Made by a program: the position numbers and the translations under genes | Source: an uncultured Lachnospiraceae bacterium | GTDB lineage: Bacteria; Bacillota; Clostridia; Lachnospirales; Lachnospiraceae | Assembly: GCA_902761665.1 (NCBI GenBank) | Contig: CACWLA010000002.1 | Coordinates: forward strand, 1 to 64,000 | Direction: 5' to 3' | Length of the DNA: 64,000 nt | Notes under the pieces: model-generated | Told to the model about the DNA's origin: nothing | Seen by the model: only the letters and a program-made list of their open reading frames with translations | The model's database searches: none | Part shown: piece by piece, positions 8,499-16,227 of the stretch | Position numbering within the stretch: the stretch's first letter is position 1 | Layout: every line of letters begins with the position of its first letter

Positions 8499-9110
8499 AT
8501 GAACAATACGACTGAACCGCAGGCAGCAAGGCAGGAAACAGGGGACATCCCCGTGGACCGCATCTGGACCGTCCCCAATGTGATGAGCTTTTTCCGCCTG
8601 CTTCTCATTCCCGTCATCATGTGGGTCTATCTCGCGAAAAAAGATTACGTTCTGGTGGCGGTGCTCCTTGTCGTGTCCGGGATCACGGACGTCGCCGACG
8701 GCTTCATTGCCCGGCATTTCAACCAGGTCTCGAACCTCGGCAAGATGCTGGACCCGGTCGCGGACAAGTTCACCGAAGGGATCCTGATGATTTTGCTCGC
8801 GCTGCGCTATCCGCTGTTCTGGGCGGACGTCGCGATCTTTGCGGTCGGTGCGTTCCTGATGTCCTTCTGGGGCATCCGGGCGATCAACCGCTCGCATCTG
8901 GTCAATCCCGCGCACTGGTACGGCAAGATCACGACGGTGTTTCTGTACGCTTCCATTTTTACCCTTCTGCTGTGGGAGAAGATCCCGAAGGCGGCGGCCA
9001 ATGTCATCATCGTGATCTGCGGCCTGCTGGTCATCGGCAACGTCACGATGTACGGCCTGTTTTACATGAGGCTGCGCCGTGAGCGGCTGAAACAGGGACT
9101 GAAGAAGTAA
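8499..9110 (+). CDS. CDP-alcohol phosphatidyltransferase (PgsA/Cls-like)
   Basis: A 203-residue integral membrane enzyme of phospholipid synthesis. The CDP-alcohol transferase signature DX2DGX2ARX8GX3DX3D is complete (DVADGFIARH, then GKMLDPVADK near residues 63-89 from this start); its Asp residues bind the metal and the CDP-diacylglycerol. About five or six membrane segments follow. I chose the ATG at 8499 because GAGG stands 9 bases before it; a TTG five codons upstream is possible. The acceptor alcohol (glycerol 3-phosphate, phosphatidylglycerol, inositol phosphate) cannot be read from the motif. It is followed by the ExbB/ExbD-like genes 59 bases downstream. Confidence 0.88.
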   Translation: MNNTTEPQAARQETGDIPVDRIWTVPNVMSFFRLLLIPVIMWVYLAKKDYVLVAVLLVVSGITDVADGFIARHFNQVSNLGKMLDPVADKFTEGILMILLALRYPLFWADVAIFAVGAFLMSFWGIRAINRSHLVNPAHWYGKITTVFLYASIFTLLLWEKIPKAAANVIIVICGLLVIGNVTMYGLFYMRLRRERLKQGLKK

Positions 9111-9169
9111 GCATGTACCTGCATCCGAAGCGAAAGCGGCAGGGCAGATGAGACCGCAGGAGGTGCGGG

Positions 9170-9697
9170 ATGGATTTTATCAGCATAGTCATTTTCCTTC
9201 TCGGCGCGGCCGTTCTGGCGGCGCTCATCCGGTGCAGCATGAAATTCAGAGCGATCCTCGACGCCTTCGGACGGATCGAAGTAAGAAAGAGCATCTACGA
9301 GGAAAAACTGGATAAGAAGGGCAACGTCGATACCACGGCTGCCGTGAAAGTCAGCTATGACCGCAGGCGCCTCGAAGAGAACCGCGATGCCTACAACAGG
9401 CTTTACCCGTACTACGCCGTCGCCTCGCAGCTGATCGGCCTTTTCCCGCTGCTCGGGATCCTGGGGACGGTGCTCGGCCTCATCTCCAGCGACCTTGCGG
9501 ATATCGACAGCCTGGTGGCTGGCCTGACCGAAGCCCTGCGCACGACGCTCTGGGGCCTCGTCTGCGCCATCGTCCTGAAGGCGGTGGATGCCGTCGTCCC
9601 CGGAAAACTGGTGAACGACATTGAAGCGAAATTCGAGACCGTCGACGGCGCGATCGAGCGGCTGAACCTTGAGAACATCATGAAAGAGGCGAGGTAA
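9170..9697 (+). CDS. MotA/TolQ/ExbB-family ion-channel subunit
   Basis: A 175-residue protein with an N-terminal membrane anchor (residues 3-20), a cytoplasmic loop, and two helices at about 82-105 and 117-142. FPLLGILGTVLGLI is the hallmark of the ExbB/TolQ/MotA family, whose pentamers let protons or sodium flow and drive rotation of a partner dimer. It lies directly before an ExbD-like gene. There is no TonB, TolA, outer-membrane receptor or flagellar gene nearby, so the work done with the ion gradient is unknown. A strong AGGAGG supports the start. Confidence 0.85.
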   Translation: MDFISIVIFLLGAAVLAALIRCSMKFRAILDAFGRIEVRKSIYEEKLDKKGNVDTTAAVKVSYDRRRLEENRDAYNRLYPYYAVASQLIGLFPLLGILGTVLGLISSDLADIDSLVAGLTEALRTTLWGLVCAIVLKAVDAVVPGKLVNDIEAKFETVDGAIERLNLENIMKEAR

Positions 9698-9709
9698 GGA
9701 GGGACAGGC

Positions 9710-10315
9710 ATGAAGCGAAAGAACCGCTCCTCCGCGCCTATCGAACTGACGCCGCTTTTGGACGTCATCTTCATCATCCTCTTCATCGTGATCATCAGCA
9801 ACGCGCTGAACACGAAAAAGGTGACCGCGGAGGCCGAATCGGAAGCCCGGGAGGCCCGCCGCGAGGTGAAGCTGCTGGAGAGCGAAGCGGCGGCCAGGGA
9901 TGAGGAGATCGAGTCGCTCGCGGCGCAGATCTTCGATCAGGAGGCCATGGCGGCGCAGTATGAGCAGCGGATCGATGAGCTGGAAGGCAGCGTCATCGGC
10001 CGCCGCGTGAAGATCGTTTCGATCAGCTGCATCTACGATGAAGCGGATACGACCCGCCGCAGGCTCACGGCTGCTGCGCCGGATGCCGAAGCATTCACGG
10101 TCGATTTCACCAGCGATACGGCTGAAATGAGTTTTGGCAGACTGAACAACTGGCTGGAACAGTACATTGAGAACAACACCCGCGCCGGAGCGGATAAATC
10201 GGAACGGGTGATCATCGTGCTGTCCGTGGGCAGCGAACGGATCCTGAAACGGGACCGGGAAGCCCTGGACCGCATCATTGCCGGATTGGAGGCCAAGTAT
10301 GATGATGTTTATTAA
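9710..10315 (+). CDS. ExbD/TolR-like subunit with long coiled coil
   Basis: A 201-residue protein. After a short basic N-terminus comes one helix with the family Asp, LTPLLDVIFIILFIVI (D18), which carries the translocated ion in ExbD, TolR and MotB. Residues of about 34-95 are charged and heptad-like (coiled coil), and a 100-residue extracytoplasmic domain follows; this is longer and different from classical ExbD. It forms a channel with the protein at 9170-9697, 12 bases upstream, and overlaps the next gene. AAGGAGG precedes the ATG. Confidence 0.8.
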   Translation: MKRKNRSSAPIELTPLLDVIFIILFIVIISNALNTKKVTAEAESEAREARREVKLLESEAAARDEEIESLAAQIFDQEAMAAQYEQRIDELEGSVIGRRVKIVSISCIYDEADTTRRRLTAAAPDAEAFTVDFTSDTAEMSFGRLNNWLEQYIENNTRAGADKSERVIIVLSVGSERILKRDREALDRIIAGLEAKYDDVY

Positions 10316-10871
10316 CCCCATGCTGATCCTGACTGCGGAAAGCGTGATCGAGAAGTCTTTTGAGCACCGCAACCCCACCCTTTTTGCGATCGGCGCCGGC
10401 ATGCTCGGCGTCGGCACCGTCGGCTGGGCCGGCACCAAGGCCTTTGTGAAGAAAACATCCCGCGCGAAGAAACCGATGAACCGCACGTTCAAAACGACAG
10501 GCGGTGCGTCCATCCTGGTGATCCTGGCGAGCCTGCTCGCCGGCCTTGGCTTCGGCGGAGGCGGCGTCGGCCCCGGAGAAGGCAATGATACGACTGCGGC
10601 TCCGCCTGCCGAGAGCACGGCGGAAAGCATCGTCGAGAGTACGCAGGAGACCTATGCCGAGGACATTGTCCTGCGCGTTGCAAAGACGGAGACCTACGTG
10701 AACGGTACGCTCTGCAAGGATGACGCAGCGGTGCATGCCCTGCTTCTGACCGAATACAAGGACGGCAAAACGGTCCTGCTGATCGACGACTACGCGGACA
10801 ACGAGACCTACGAGAAGGTGAAGGATGTCCTGAAGGAACTCGCCATTTCGTACACGGAGAAGAGACAGTAA
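10299..10871 (+). CDS. Membrane protein with ExbD-like extracytoplasmic domain, third gene of ion-channel unit
   Basis: A 190-residue protein not clearly assignable to a named family. The ATG at 10299 is preferred because GGAGG lies 6 bases before it, inside the upstream gene, which it overlaps by 17 bases. A hydrophobic stretch at about 30-45 and another at 71-92 are followed by a Gly- and Thr/Ser/Glu-rich linker. The C-terminal 75 residues (LRVAKTETYVNG, VLLIDDYADNETYEKVKDVL) resemble the folded extracytoplasmic domain of ExbD/TolR. I infer a second ExbD-like partner or a load-bearing subunit of the same motor. A long hairpin follows its stop. Confidence 0.6.
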   Translation: MMMFINPMLILTAESVIEKSFEHRNPTLFAIGAGMLGVGTVGWAGTKAFVKKTSRAKKPMNRTFKTTGGASILVILASLLAGLGFGGGGVGPGEGNDTTAAPPAESTAESIVESTQETYAEDIVLRVAKTETYVNGTLCKDDAAVHALLLTEYKDGKTVLLIDDYADNETYEKVKDVLKELAISYTEKRQ

Positions 10872-10887
10872 AAATACCCAAGGATAT

Positions 10888-10940
10888 CAAAGGGACGGCG
10901 CTGCCGGCAGTGATTCGCCTGCGGCAGCGCCGTCCCTTTG
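10888..10940 (+). terminator. Long perfect hairpin after the ExbB/ExbD unit
   Basis: A perfect 19-bp stem (10888-10906 with 10922-10940) with a 15-base loop. There is only a TTT on the right arm, not a long T tract, so it may be a terminator of modest strength or an RNA-stabilising end. Confidence 0.65.
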
Positions 10941-10965
10941 ACAACTGCCTCACCAAATTTAGCAT
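10938..10965 (+). promoter_or_regulatory. Possible promoter of the sigma/anti-sigma operon
   Basis: TTGACA (10938-10943), 16-base spacer, TAGCAT (10960-10965). The -35 box overlaps the end of the hairpin at 10888-10940. An ECF-specific promoter cannot be recognised by eye, so autoregulation is open. Confidence 0.45.
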
Positions 10966-11030
10966 GCTTTCAGACCAGTTCCGACATTTTGGACGGTTCA
11001 TTCGTTATATGAGTGAAAGGAGGTTTTGTC

Positions 11031-11531
11031 ATGTCGGAAACTGCATCGCGTACGGATGCGGATTTCGAGGCGTTCTATGAGAGACACTGGAAATATGTCT
11101 ACCGCCTGTGCTTTGCTTATCTGCAGAACGAAGCGGATGCGGAAGACGTGACAGAGGACATTTTTGTAAAGGTACTGACGGGCGGATGCGATTTTCAGGA
11201 TCTGACGCATGAGCGGAAATGGCTGTGCATCTGCGCTGTCAATCTCTGCAAGGACAGGCTGAAGCGTTTTGACCGTTCCCGGGTCGATTCTCTTGATGAT
11301 GACGCTATGCCCGAGATCGCCGCACCGGAGAAAAAGGACTATCCCGAAGTGCGGGATGCCGTCATGTGCCTGCCTGCGGAACTCAAGGATGTCGTTTTGC
11401 TGTATTATTACGCAGGCTATCGGACGGGTGAGATCGCAAAACTGCTGGACCGCCCGCCGTCCACAGTCCGGAATCAGTTAAGGGACGCACGAAACCGTTT
11501 GAGATCTATGTTGGGAGGATATTCGCAGTGA
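11031..11531 (+). CDS. ECF sigma-70 family RNA polymerase sigma factor
   Basis: A 166-residue factor. Region 2 is at the N-terminus (FEAFYERHWKYVYRLCFAY, and AEDVTEDIFVKVL), and region 4 at the C-terminus contains the helix-turn-helix GEIAKLLDRPPSTVRNQLRDAR. It directs RNA polymerase to a small set of envelope or stress genes. The ATG at 11031 has AAGGAGG in front; a start six codons earlier has no such site. Its stop overlaps the next start by 4 bases (GTGA), coupling it to the putative anti-sigma factor. Confidence 0.92.
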   Translation: MSETASRTDADFEAFYERHWKYVYRLCFAYLQNEADAEDVTEDIFVKVLTGGCDFQDLTHERKWLCICAVNLCKDRLKRFDRSRVDSLDDDAMPEIAAPEKKDYPEVRDAVMCLPAELKDVVLLYYYAGYRTGEIAKLLDRPPSTVRNQLRDARNRLRSMLGGYSQ

Positions 11532-12565
11532 GCGGATCATTGAAAAACGAAATTGCACGTGCGCTTGACAGCACCCAGCCGAAGCCGGGTGCCAAAGAGC
11601 GGATGATGGCCAATATCAGACAAAAAGCAGCTGAAACAGAGCCGCAGGTGAAAAACGCCAAGACCGCCGCATTTGAACTGCAGCCGGCCGCGAAAAACAA
11701 GGTGCGGCGCTGGGGCCTGCCCGTCGCGGTCTGCCTGCTGATCGGCATCATAGGGCTGGTCACGATCCCGCGTTTTATGAGACACGGCGGAGAGCCGGTG
11801 GGGAATGCCTCTTCCACAGCAGACACCGAGCCGACGGCTCAGGGCTTAAAACTGAGGTTTTCCCTGAAGGAAGCCATCGAGATGCATCCTTATATCGCAA
11901 AAGTAAGGGTCGTCTCCGACCCGGTTCCGACTGTTGCGCAGCAGTATCTGCAGGAAGCGGTTCTGGAGAAGAACTTTCGGAACATGGAAGAAAGCCGTTT
12001 CACGCTTCTCGTGCGGGATAAAAGCCTGAAGAACGGCTGCAGCTATGTCCTCTTCATGGAAAAACAGGAAGACGTCTTCACCGGCGTCACCTCCTATGCC
12101 TACGGACAGAAAATCTACACGGAAGGGGATAAGCTGTTCACCGATACCATAACCGACATTGCCGGTCTGACGGAAGATGAGTTCATTGCCAGACTGAAGG
12201 AAACCACAAAAACCGTATCCTATACCGGAAATACCGGAAATGAGTTCCTGCTGGGCGCTTATATCCATGCCACGGATCTTCCGACGATCGTTTCGGAGAC
12301 CGCCTGCATCGCCGTCGTAAAGGTCAACAGTGTTCGGCAGACCGGGGACGACCGTATGATGGCAATATGTACTGCCGATGAAGTGTTGAAGGGATCGTTT
12401 ACCGGTTCTTTCCAGGCGATCGTTCCCCTGGATTCCGTGAAACAGGGGGACAGCGTTCTCCTGCTGCTGAAACGGGTCGACGGGATCTACGTCATTTCTT
12501 CCCGCAGCAGCGTGTTTTCACCGGACTCCGAGGAGGCAGCGCAGATCAGGGAACTGCTGAAATAA
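11528..12565 (+). CDS. Putative membrane anti-sigma factor
   Basis: A 345-residue single-pass protein translated from a GTG that overlaps the sigma gene. About 60 cytoplasmic residues, one membrane helix (roughly 64-82, WGLPVAVCLLIGIIGLVTI), then a 260-residue extracytoplasmic part. This topology and the coupling to an ECF sigma gene are what is seen for anti-sigma factors; I do not see a zinc HX3CX2C motif, so it is not a ZAS-type protein. The outer domain is not recognised and may sense a signal. Alternatively it is simply a sigma-controlled membrane protein. Confidence 0.65.
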   Translation: MSGSLKNEIARALDSTQPKPGAKERMMANIRQKAAETEPQVKNAKTAAFELQPAAKNKVRRWGLPVAVCLLIGIIGLVTIPRFMRHGGEPVGNASSTADTEPTAQGLKLRFSLKEAIEMHPYIAKVRVVSDPVPTVAQQYLQEAVLEKNFRNMEESRFTLLVRDKSLKNGCSYVLFMEKQEDVFTGVTSYAYGQKIYTEGDKLFTDTITDIAGLTEDEFIARLKETTKTVSYTGNTGNEFLLGAYIHATDLPTIVSETACIAVVKVNSVRQTGDDRMMAICTADEVLKGSFTGSFQAIVPLDSVKQGDSVLLLLKRVDGIYVISSRSSVFSPDSEEAAQIRELLK

Positions 12566-12612
12566 AACGGCTTTAAGTTGATAAACATAATAATATCAAT
12601 GGAGGTGTTGTT

Positions 12613-13437
12613 ATGAAAAAACCACATTTATTGTTCATCGTTATGTTTGTTCTGATGGTTTCTTCCGTTACAGTTCTGGCACAGCAATTGCCGGATAACA
12701 TACAGACATACGCTGAGGAAATTGCGTTTCCGAACTTCCTGAAAATGGCAGATCGTCTGCATCTTGGAACTACGGTTAAGTCATCAGATCTCGTCCTGGG
12801 AGAAGGCTTTTCCGTTCACCGTATGAGTGATAATTTGTTCACAGCGGAAAAGTTTTCGGATTTGATTGGAGATGAAACGATGTGGCTGTATCTGATCAAT
12901 GAGCCGGATGGGTCAGCTATTTCTTTCCTTCAGATTTATGATTTGCCAGAGAAGGGACTGGATTCCGGCGGCGGAGGTGATTCGCTTTTTTTCAGCCAGT
13001 CAGCCAATAAGATGCGGGAATTGATTCGCAAATTCGGAAGAGATGATGATTTTCAGGTCGTTTCATACGGATATAACGATTATTTCTTCTTTTATTCATT
13101 TGGCGGCGATGAGAGGGTAATTTATGCTAATCCAACTGACTATAACGAAGCCTACTTGAATGTAAGCGATTACCATGAGCTTCCGACTGGAGATGAAGCG
13201 ATAGCAGCGATGCGGGAAGAACAACAATATTACCACCAGCTTATTGAAGAGAAAGGCACACTATCATTCCTGGATATGCCCATAGGCGGAACGGATCCTC
13301 AGCTTTCGCTGCATCGTTATACATCACCTACCAAAATCACATTGACTGTGTTGGTAGCTGTGTTGCTTATAGTTATGGCAGGGATTGTTTTGAATAATTG
13401 TATAAAAAGACTTAAGGAGAATAAACAGAACAGATAA
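12613..13437 (+). CDS. AT-rich exported membrane protein of unknown function
   Basis: A 274-residue protein I do not recognise. It has a signal peptide (KKPHLLFIVMFVLMVSSVTVLAQ), an extracytoplasmic domain rich in aromatic and acidic residues with a GGGG turn near residue 120, and a C-terminal membrane anchor (about 239-260) with a short basic tail. TPM-like or other catalytic motifs are not evident. Base composition and codon use are clearly more AT-rich than in the surrounding genes (many GAT, AAT, TTT and ATT codons), which points to recent arrival. It follows the sigma/anti-sigma pair by 47 bases with a GGAGG, so it may belong to the same transcript and be their target. Confidence 0.6.
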   Translation: MKKPHLLFIVMFVLMVSSVTVLAQQLPDNIQTYAEEIAFPNFLKMADRLHLGTTVKSSDLVLGEGFSVHRMSDNLFTAEKFSDLIGDETMWLYLINEPDGSAISFLQIYDLPEKGLDSGGGGDSLFFSQSANKMRELIRKFGRDDDFQVVSYGYNDYFFFYSFGGDERVIYANPTDYNEAYLNVSDYHELPTGDEAIAAMREEQQYYHQLIEEKGTLSFLDMPIGGTDPQLSLHRYTSPTKITLTVLVAVLLIVMAGIVLNNCIKRLKENKQNR

Positions 13438-13520
13438 TATGCGCTGACGCGAGAAGAAAATGTCATTACTGTGCTGATTGCATAGACTCTACTGTTTACA
13501 ATGCGTCTTCCGTCTTCTTC

Positions 13521-13556
13521 AGGCGCCGCGGCTTAAGGCCGAGGCGCCTTGCTTTT
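13521..13556 (+). terminator. Terminator after the sigma-factor operon
   Basis: A 12-bp stem with one mismatch (13521-13532 with 13538-13549), loop TTAAG, then GCTTTTT. Confidence 0.82.
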
Positions 13557-13577
13557 TCCGGCGGGGGCGGGTATAAT
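13549..13577 (+). promoter_or_regulatory. Promoter and leader of bioY
   Basis: TTGCTT (13549-13554), 17-base spacer, TATAAT (13572-13577); the -35 box is in the tail of the preceding terminator. The leader that follows forms two hairpins: a perfect 8-bp stem at 13585-13604 and AGTATT/AATACT at 13611-13624. An AAGGAG at 13627-13632 is 28 bases from the bioY ATG, too far to serve it directly. A GTTTACAA at 13494-13501 upstream resembles half of a BirA site, but no second half is visible. Confidence 0.65.
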
Positions 13578-13660
13578 GAACAAGGTTTTCTCATCGGAGA
13601 AAACGCAAATAGTATTTCAATACTGTAAGGAGACGCGGGCCTTCCGGCCTGCAAGGCAAA

Positions 13661-14209
13661 ATGACCAAGAAACTTGTCAGCTGCGCGCTCTGCGCCGCGA
13701 TCATCGGTGTTCTCGCACCGATCTCGATCCCCATCGAACCCGTTCCGATCTCTCTCGCGACCTTCGCGGTCCTGTTCTCCGCCTTTTTCCTGGGCGGAAA
13801 ATGGGGCACGGCAGCCGTCGGGATCTACCTGCTCCTCGGCGCCGTCGGCGTGCCGGTCTTTGCCGGCTTTACGGGCGGTTTTGAGAAGATCGTGGGCCCG
13901 ACCGGCGGATATCTTGTCGGTTACCTTCCCCTCGCCCTGATCAGCGGCGGCCTGTATGCGCTCTGGGGAAAGAAGCAGACGGGCGTGAAGCGTTTTCTGC
14001 TGATGATGCTTGCGGCGGTGCTTGGGACGGCCGTCCTGTATGCGCTCGGGACGGCGTGGTTCTGCCACGTGATGAAGCGGACCGTCTGGGAAGCCCTCGC
14101 GCTCTGCGTGATCCCCTTCCTGCCCGGCGACCTTGCCAAGGCGGCTGCGGCAGCCCTGCTGGCACCGACCGTGGCAAAAGCGGTGGAGCGTGCCGAAAGA
14201 CAGCGATAA
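13661..14209 (+). CDS. bioY: BioY biotin transporter, ECF S component
   Basis: A 182-residue membrane protein with about six helices. The early segment PISIPIEPVPISLATFAVLF and the glycine-rich GPTGGYLVGY near residues 84-93 are characteristic of BioY, the biotin-binding S component of energy-coupling factor importers. The ATPases and EcfT partner are not in the window and are presumably shared with other S components. The ribosome site is weak (AAGG), and GGCC-rich hairpin sequence lies just before it. The stop is 13 bases before a hotdog thioesterase gene. Confidence 0.9.
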   Translation: MTKKLVSCALCAAIIGVLAPISIPIEPVPISLATFAVLFSAFFLGGKWGTAAVGIYLLLGAVGVPVFAGFTGGFEKIVGPTGGYLVGYLPLALISGGLYALWGKKQTGVKRFLLMMLAAVLGTAVLYALGTAWFCHVMKRTVWEALALCVIPFLPGDLAKAAAAALLAPTVAKAVERAERQR

Positions 14210-14222
14210 ACAGGAGAAACTC

Positions 14223-14645
14223 ATGACGACAAGGGAATATCTGGACAGCATCATCGAAGAGATCAATCATACGGACCCCTACAACGAGGCCAACAATATC
14301 CGTGCCGTCAGCCTTGAGGAAGGCCACTCCGTGATGGAGGTGGAACTTAAGCCGGAGCATAAGAATATCTGGGGCCTGCCGCACGGCGGGATCGTCTTTG
14401 CCGCAGCCGACGTGGCCGCGGGCATTGCGGCGGATTCCGTGCGGCCGCATATGCATATCGTGACCGAAGGCAGCAGCATCCATTTCCTCCATGCGAATCC
14501 CGAAGCGAAGAAGCTGCGTGCCGAAGGCCGGGTGATCAAGGCCGGCCGCTTCATCAACATCGTGCAGGCAGACGTCTGGGACGATCTTGGCAACCACCTG
14601 CTGACGGGGCAGTTCGACATGTTCAATACGAAAGGTGCAGAATAG
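14223..14645 (+). CDS. Hotdog-fold acyl-CoA thioesterase, PaaI/YdiI type
   Basis: A 140-residue single hotdog domain. The PaaI/4HBT signature is visible as NIWGLPHGGIVFAAADVAAG (residues 46-65), with the oxyanion HGG and the following Asp/Ala-rich helix. It should hydrolyse small acyl- or aryl-CoA thioesters in the cytoplasm. I set the start at 14223 because AGGAG lies upstream and because this gives the usual family length; the frame extends 30 codons further but overlaps bioY. Close spacing suggests cotranscription with bioY. The physiological substrate is unknown. Confidence 0.85.
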   Translation: MTTREYLDSIIEEINHTDPYNEANNIRAVSLEEGHSVMEVELKPEHKNIWGLPHGGIVFAAADVAAGIAADSVRPHMHIVTEGSSIHFLHANPEAKKLRAEGRVIKAGRFINIVQADVWDDLGNHLLTGQFDMFNTKGAE

Positions 14646-14674
14646 GGCGGCGCGGGACCCGTGCCGCAAAGAGG

Positions 14675-14710
14675 AAAGAGGCTTTTGGCAGACCGGGGCC
14701 TCTTTTTGCG
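14675..14710 (+). terminator. Terminator of the bioY-thioesterase operon
   Basis: AAAGAGGC (14675-14682) pairs with GCCTCTTT (14698-14705), followed by further T. The stem is 8 bp with a 15-base loop. Confidence 0.7.
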
Positions 14711-14820
14711 TGCCGCGGATGCAGGGAGCCGGACCGCTGCGGGATGCGGCCGGGAAGCCCGCGCAAAGCGGGAGACTTTTTGCGGCGGATATGATATGAT
14801 GATAACGGAGGACGGGCCTT

Positions 14821-16227
14821 ATGGAATATACGCAAGAATCGCTCAGCCGCCTGGTCGCGGCGCAGAAGGAATACTTTGCCGGAGGAAAGACGCTTGACGT
14901 CTCTTTCCGGCTGGAAATGCTGCAGAAACTCCGCGAGGCGGTCATCTCGCATGAGGCGGCGCTTACTCTTGCACTCGGAAAAGACCTTTCCCGCGCGCCG
15001 CAGGAGGCGTATCTGACCGACATCGGACCGCTGCTTGCAGAGATCGCGGAGACGGCGAAAGGCCTGCGGAAATGGGCAAGGCCGGAGACGCATTTCAGCA
15101 GTTTCGCCTGCTTTCCGAGCCTTTTGACGAAGGTCTACAAGATGCCTTACGGGACCTGCCTCATCATCAGCCCCTTCAACTTTCCGGTCCTGCTTTCCCT
15201 CGGCGTTCTGACCGCAGCGATCGCGGGCGGGAATACCGCAGTGCTGAAGGTCAGCGCAAAGGCGCCGGCTTCGGCTGAGGCGGTCGCGGCGCTCATTGCG
15301 GATACCTTCCCGCCGGAATACGTCACGGTCGTCAGGGTCGGCCACGATACCGCGGACCTGCTGCTTGCGGAGCACTTCGACAAGATCTTTTACACGGGCT
15401 CCCCGCGCGTTGCGAAGCACGTCATGGCTGAAGCCGCAAAGAATCTGACGCCTGTCGGGCTGGAACTCGGCGGCGAGACCGGAAACTGGTGCATCGTGCG
15501 GAAGGACGCGGACCTGAAGGACGCGGCGCGGAAGATCGCCTTCATGAAGATCCTGAACGCCGGCCAGGTCTGCATCAACATCAACCAGGTCGCAGCGGAG
15601 GAGAGCATCGCGGAGAAGCTCACGGAAGAACTGGTGAAGGTGATCGGGAAGCAGCTCGGCGAAGCCCCGCAGGAGAACCCCGAATATCCCCGCCTGATCA
15701 CCCGGGCGGCCTACGAAAAGTGTGCGGCGGAGGCGGAAAAATACCGGGACCGCATCGTCTGCGGCGGCGCGGGGAATGAAGAGACCTGCCGCTACGCGCC
15801 GACGGTCATTTATCCCGTGGATATCGAGGAAGAGATCGTGAATCACGAACTGTTCTGCCCGCTCCTTCCGGTCGTTCCCTACGCGGAAGAGAAGGAGGAA
15901 GAGTTCCTGCGGACCGTCTCGTCGCGCGAGCATGGCCTGGCGCTGTACGTTTTTACGAAGGATAAGGCCTGGGCAAGACGCGTGATGCAGCGCATGCAGT
16001 ACGGCGGAGGCTGCGTTAACGAGGTCTGCCTGCACCTGATGGTGAAGGGCGTTCCTTTCGGCGGGACCGGGCACTCCGGCATGGGCGCCTACCATGGCAT
16101 CTGGGGGTTCCGGGAGTTCACGCATCCTTCGACGGTGCTTTGGGGGAGCACCCGTTTCAACCTGCCCCTCCGCGAGCACCCGTATACGGATAAGAAACTG
16201 AAAATCTTAAAATCGGTGGAGAAATAA
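14821..16227 (+). CDS. Aldehyde dehydrogenase, class 3-like
   Basis: A 468-residue NAD(P)-dependent aldehyde dehydrogenase. Key elements are the general-base Glu in LELGG (near 216-220), the nucleophilic Cys in GQVCINI (near residue 250), and FGGTGHSGMGAYHG close to the C-terminus. The length and the C-terminal pattern fit the short ALDH3-like branch. Unusually, the segment after ELGG reads ETGN where most families have K(S/N)P. It is followed with no gap by the first ABC-FtsX gene, so the three may be one transcript. A TATGAT at 14795-14800 could be its -10 box, but no good -35 box stands in front. The aldehyde substrate is unknown. Confidence 0.85.
   Translation: MEYTQESLSRLVAAQKEYFAGGKTLDVSFRLEMLQKLREAVISHEAALTLALGKDLSRAPQEAYLTDIGPLLAEIAETAKGLRKWARPETHFSSFACFPSLLTKVYKMPYGTCLIISPFNFPVLLSLGVLTAAIAGGNTAVLKVSAKAPASAEAVAALIADTFPPEYVTVVRVGHDTADLLLAEHFDKIFYTGSPRVAKHVMAEAAKNLTPVGLELGGETGNWCIVRKDADLKDAARKIAFMKILNAGQVCININQVAAEESIAEKLTEELVKVIGKQLGEAPQENPEYPRLITRAAYEKCAAEAEKYRDRIVCGGAGNEETCRYAPTVIYPVDIEEEIVNHELFCPLLPVVPYAEEKEEEFLRTVSSREHGLALYVFTKDKAWARRVMQRMQYGGGCVNEVCLHLMVKGVPFGGTGHSGMGAYHGIWGFREFTHPSTVLWGSTRFNLPLREHPYTDKKLKILKSVEK

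Noticed and set aside
9170..10871. Zorya-type phage defence
   Set aside because: The ExbB/ExbD-like pair recalls ZorA/ZorB, but there is no ZorC, ZorD or ZorE, helicase or nuclease gene nearby, and ZorA's long tail is missing.
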